Origin: Anaerolineae bacterium
GTDB taxonomy: Bacteria > Chloroflexota > Anaerolineae > Anaerolineales > Anaerolineaceae
NCBI GenBank assembly: GCA_013178295.1
Contig: JABLWW010000019.1
Span: 1 to 64,000, forward strand
Length of the DNA: 64,000 nt
Reading direction: 5' to 3'
The notes beneath the pieces were generated by a model that worked only from the letters and a program-made list of their open reading frames with translations, was not told where the DNA came from and ran no database searches. Both the position numbers and the translations under genes were made by a program. Of the stretch, positions 60,936 through 64,000 are shown piece by piece. Numbering within the stretch: position 1 is the stretch's first letter; each line of letters begins with the position of its first letter.

Positions 60936-62021
60936 ATGAGCGAAACCAGTGTAACCAAACGGCTATCCTTTCTTGACCGCTTTCTGACGCTGTGGATTTT
61001 TCTGGCGATGGCGGTCGGCGTCGGGCTGGGCTATTTTTTGCCCGGCGTGGAAAACTTTATCAACCGCTTTGCGGTGGGCACCACCAACATCCCCATCGCC
61101 ATTGGTCTGATTTTGATGATGTACCCCCCGCTGGCAAAGGTGCATTACGACGAACTAAAGGACGTCTTCCGCAACTGGCGCGTGCTGGGGCTTTCGCTGC
61201 TGCAAAACTGGGTCATCGGTCCGATTCTGATGTTTCTGTTGGCGATTATCTTTCTGCGCGGCTACCCGCACTACATGGTCGGCTTGATCCTCATCGGGCT
61301 GGCGCGCTGTATTGCTATGGTGATTGTGTGGAACGAGCTGGCAAAGGGCGATACCGAATACGCCGCCGGGCTGGTGGCGTTCAACAGCATCTTTCAGGTG
61401 CTGTTTTACAGCGTCTATGCCTACATCTTCATCACCGTTTTGCCCACATGGTTTGGCTTGCAGGGCAGCATTGTGGAGATCACCATCGGCGAAATTGCCA
61501 AGTCAGTGTTCATCTATCTGGGCATCCCCTTCATTGCCGGGTTCATCACCAACATGGTGCTGACGCGCCTCAAAGGCAAACAGTGGTACTACACCCGCTT
61601 CATCCCCAAAATCAGCCCCATCACGCTGGCGGCACTGCTCTTCACCATCGTGGTCATGTTCAGCCTCAAGGGCAACCTGATTGTGACCATCCCGCTGGAT
61701 GTACTGCGCATTGCCGTTCCGCTGCTGCTCTACTTTGTGCTCATGTTTCTGGTCAGCTTCTTTTTGGGCAAAGCCATCGGCGCCGATTACAGCCAAACCG
61801 CCACGCTGGCATTCACGGCTGCCAGCAACAACTTTGAACTGGCGATTGCCGTGGCGGTGGCCGTCTTTGGGCTGAACTCTGGCGAGGCGTTCACCGCCGT
61901 CATCGGGCCGCTGGTGGAGGTGCCGGTGATGATTGGGCTGGTGAACGTGGCTTTCTGGCTGCAAAAGCGCATCTACCGCGGCAAAGTGAGCGAAGGACCG
62001 GCTGCACCGCAAATCTGTTAG
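60936..62021 (+). CDS. acr3: ACR3 family arsenite efflux permease
   Basis: Protein of 361 residues with ten helices. [20 protein letters not shown] at the start, the key [19 protein letters not shown] with the conserved arsenite-pathway Cys (about residue 129), and [20 protein letters not shown] with the conserved Glu. It expels As(OH)3 using the proton gradient. AGGAG lies before the ATG. It is 28 bases downstream of the DGC gene. Confidence 0.95.
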   Translation: MSETSVTKRLSFLDRFLTLWIFLAMAVGVGLGYFLPGVENFINRFAVGTTNIPIAIGLILMMYPPLAKVHYDELKDVFRNWRVLGLSLLQNWVIGPILMFLLAIIFLRGYPHYMVGLILIGLARCIAMVIVWNELAKGDTEYAAGLVAFNSIFQVLFYSVYAYIFITVLPTWFGLQGSIVEITIGEIAKSVFIYLGIPFIAGFITNMVLTRLKGKQWYYTRFIPKISPITLAALLFTIVVMFSLKGNLIVTIPLDVLRIAVPLLLYFVLMFLVSFFLGKAIGADYSQTATLAFTAASNNFELAIAVAVAVFGLNSGEAFTAVIGPLVEVPVMIGLVNVAFWLQKRIYRGKVSEGPAAPQIC

Positions 62022-62061
62022 CGCTGACGGGCTTGCCGCCCCCGCCGCGTTGGGATACAAC

Positions 62062-63312
62062 ATGAAGCGACGCCCCATTCTCATCGAAGTGGACGAACAC
62101 GGGCGGCTGGTCTTGCCGCCCGAGGTGGCGCGGCGTTTTGGGCTGCAAAAGGGCGCCCGTCTGCGGCTGGAAGAGGACGAGAACGTCCTGCGTCTGTCGC
62201 GCTCCAGCGCCAGCCTGGCGCGCGTCAACATCGAGCCAACCAACATCTGCAACCTCGACTGCCGCACCTGTATGCGCAATGTGTGGGACGAGCCGCCGGG
62301 CAACATGAGCAGCGAGACCTTTGCGCGCATCCTGGAGGGTGTGCGCCAGTGCGACCCATTGCCGCGCCTCTTCTTTGGCGGGTTTGGCGAGCCGCTTTCG
62401 CACCCGCGCATCCTTGAGATGCTCGCCGCCGCCAAAGCGCTGGGCGTGACGGTGGAACTGATCACCAACGGTATTTTGCTGGATGAACGCCTTTGCCGCG
62501 AACTGATCGCTCTGCGCCTTGACCGGCTGTGGGTCTCGCTGGATGGCGCCACGCCCGAATCCTATGCCGATGTGCGTCTGGGCGCCGCCCTGCCGCAGGT
62601 GCTTGCCAACCTGGCGCGCCTGCGCGACCTCAAACGCCAAACCTACAGCCGCGAACCGCGCCTGGCAATCGCCTTTGTTGCCATGCGCCGCAACATCGCC
62701 CAACTGCCCGAAATCCTGCGCATCGGGCGCTCGCTGGGGGCTGAGGGGTACTCTATCAGCAATGTTCTGCCGCACACCCCCGAACTGCAGGAGGAAATCC
62801 TCTACCGCCGCGCCCTGTATATCGCCGATATGACCGTCTCAGAGTATCAGCCGCTGGTCTCGCTGCCGCGCGTGGATATCAATGATCAGACCACCGAGGG
62901 ACTGATCAACCTGCTCAAGGGCTATGGCGTCTTTCAGCTTGCCGGGCAGGAGGTTTCACCTGGTTATGACCGCTGCCCGTTTATCGAGAAGGGCAGCCTC
63001 TCCATCCGCTGGGACGGCAGCGTAGCGCCCTGTCTGCCGCTGCTGCACGACCATGAATCCTATCTGGATGACCGTCTGCGCCGGTCGCACGCCTTTTTTA
63101 TCGGCAACATCAACCAGCGTGGACTGCTGGAGATTTGGAACGACCCTGCCTACGTTGCCCTGCGTGAGCGTCTGCTGGGGTTTGATTTTTCGCCCTGCAC
63201 GGGGTGCAACTCGTGCGAGATGGCAGACGCCAACCTGGAGGACTGCTTTGGCAATGTGCAGCCTGCCTGCGGGGGCTGTCTGTGGGCGCAGGGGTTCATC
63301 CAGTGTCCGTAA
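62062..63312 (+). CDS. AbrB-radical SAM-SPASM fusion protein
   Basis: Protein of 416 residues. Residues 1-48 (RRPILIEVDEHGRLVLPPEV, then GLQKGARLRLEEDENVLRL) are a SpoVT/AbrB-like swapped-hairpin unit. The radical SAM core starts NIEPTNICNLDCRTCMRNVW, with CxxxCxxC ligands for the 4Fe-4S cluster, and LFFGGFGEPLSHPRIL is the SAM-binding GGE-like region. The C-terminal SPASM-like domain has many Cys (RCPFIEKG, SVAPCLPLL, CTGCNSCEMADANLEDCFGN, CGGCLWAQG). The layout resembles maturases described with tungsten aldehyde oxidoreductases, but none is seen here. It follows acr3 by 40 bases and may belong to the arsenic operon. A TTG at 62050 is an alternative start. Confidence 0.8.
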   Translation: MKRRPILIEVDEHGRLVLPPEVARRFGLQKGARLRLEEDENVLRLSRSSASLARVNIEPTNICNLDCRTCMRNVWDEPPGNMSSETFARILEGVRQCDPLPRLFFGGFGEPLSHPRILEMLAAAKALGVTVELITNGILLDERLCRELIALRLDRLWVSLDGATPESYADVRLGAALPQVLANLARLRDLKRQTYSREPRLAIAFVAMRRNIAQLPEILRIGRSLGAEGYSISNVLPHTPELQEEILYRRALYIADMTVSEYQPLVSLPRVDINDQTTEGLINLLKGYGVFQLAGQEVSPGYDRCPFIEKGSLSIRWDGSVAPCLPLLHDHESYLDDRLRRSHAFFIGNINQRGLLEIWNDPAYVALRERLLGFDFSPCTGCNSCEMADANLEDCFGNVQPACGGCLWAQGFIQCP

Positions 63313-63323
63313 GCGGGCAGTGA

Positions 63324-63854
63324 TCACCCCTCTGCGGGCGGGGCTTCGGCTTTGAACGCGGCGTGAAACACAGCTTGCCCGCGCGGGATGCTCCCATTGA
63401 ATGAGAGGACGAAGAAGAATTGCTGTGGAACGCCCTCATGCGACAGCCCTTCCACATTCTCGAACCCAAACTGGCGGTAGTACTGCGGATGCCCGACCAG
63501 ACAGCAGCCGCTGGCGTTGAGGGCTTTCAGGCGCGACAGCCCTTCCCGGATCAGCGCTTTGCCGATGCCGCACTGCTGAAAGTCGGGGTGCACCGAAACT
63601 GGCCCAAGCCCGTACCAGCCCTGCGTCCCGTCCGTCATTGTCACAGGGGAGAAGGCAATATGCCCCACCACGCGCCCCTCGACCTCAGCCACCAGCGAAA
63701 TCGTCAGGGCATTGGCGGCTCTCAGCGCCTGGATGACAAACTGCTCGGTGTGGCTGCTGATTTCCATATCTGCAAATGCCGCCGCCGTGACATCGTGGAT
63801 GGCGGCAATGTCTGTCTCTCTCTCGTCTCTGATGCGAATGTTGTATGTGTTCAT
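63324..63854 (-). CDS. GNAT family N-acetyltransferase
   Basis: Protein of 176 residues from ATG 63854 with AAGG upstream. GNAT core: IRIRDERETDIAAIHDVTAA, VAEVEGRVVGHIAFSPV, the acetyl-CoA loop VSVHPDFQQCGIGKALIREG, and CCLVGHPQYYRQFGFE. The substrate is unknown. The same frame stays open upstream to the window edge (HYKPPDEFIEAILAGEPDSE, then EQTRLLSKYRGRHIQTRSS). That stretch looks protein-like and could be an N-terminal extension or the end of another gene lacking its stop. Confidence 0.85.
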   Translation of the reverse strand: MNTYNIRIRDERETDIAAIHDVTAAAFADMEISSHTEQFVIQALRAANALTISLVAEVEGRVVGHIAFSPVTMTDGTQGWYGLGPVSVHPDFQQCGIGKALIREGLSRLKALNASGCCLVGHPQYYRQFGFENVEGLSHEGVPQQFFFVLSFNGSIPRGQAVFHAAFKAEAPPAEG

Positions 63855-64000
63855 GGATGACCTTGTTTGAATATGTCGTCCTCTATATTTGCTCAGCAGG
63901 CGCGTTTGCTCCTCTGAGTCCGGTTCTCCCGCGAGGATGGCTTCGATAAATTCATCCGGCGGTTTGTAGTGATGTTCGACCACATAGTGATAAATAAGCG

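Overview
The window looks like chromosomal DNA of a Chloroflexota bacterium, most likely of the Anaerolineae. This is inferred from style and not from a marker gene: high GC, many lipoproteins with Ala/Pro/Thr linkers after the lipobox Cys, FHA-domain proteins with a clostripain-type protease, a BmpA-type ABC importer, a DUF368 protein, and arsenic genes with an ACR3 pump. No rRNA, tRNA, CRISPR array or complete insertion sequence was seen.

Layout. 1-4.9 kb: the start of a HEAT-repeat/DNA methyltransferase running off the left edge, lipoproteins, a secernin-like dipeptidase, and a small methyltransferase with a probable one-base frameshift. 4.9-11.4 kb: a partition-like island with two divergent ParA ATPases, a ParB-like protein, a P22 antirepressor-type protein and small DNA-binding-type proteins. 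Each control region has its own palindromic sites, and a tandem repeat array lies at one end. This is the most unusual region. 12-21 kb: a hybrid histidine kinase, a ferredoxin-type protein, a molybdopterin-type lipoprotein, a beta-propeller protein overlapping a truncated permease, and an HD-GYP protein. 21.3-26.3 kb: a regulator/NifX-like fusion, then methionine/cysteine genes (metA, metY behind a SAM-I riboswitch and terminator, cysK behind a palindromic operator).

26.5-31.4 kb: a BmpA-type nucleoside or purine importer. 31.4-34.9 kb: two lipoproteins sharing a duplicated Cys-rich N-terminus, and a PLD-type nuclease flanked by direct repeats. 35-40.3 kb: a DUF368 membrane protein, a Pro-rich lipoprotein, a leaderless toxin-antitoxin-like pair and an HtrA protease. 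40.5-42.8 kb: an orphan EutJ/EutE pair with a likely microcompartment targeting tail. 42.9-48.5 kb: FHA-domain membrane proteins including a clostripain-like protease, and two oligopeptide-type ABC permeases. 48.9-52.6 kb: a Mg-chelatase-type ATPase and an ArsR/thioredoxin/permease regulon with an ArsR-type box before each gene. 52.6-59.7 kb: a LacI-controlled sugar importer with a GH3 glycosidase. 60-63.3 kb: an arsenic operon (ArsR, DGC protein, ACR3 pump, AbrB-radical SAM-SPASM protein), then a GNAT acetyltransferase.

Regulation is unusually readable. Sigma-70-like promoters sit on or next to palindromes at many genes, and three genes appear to be transcribed without a leader. A family of GC-rich intergenic repeats recurs at about 36.3, 40.3, 52.6 and 59.8 kb.
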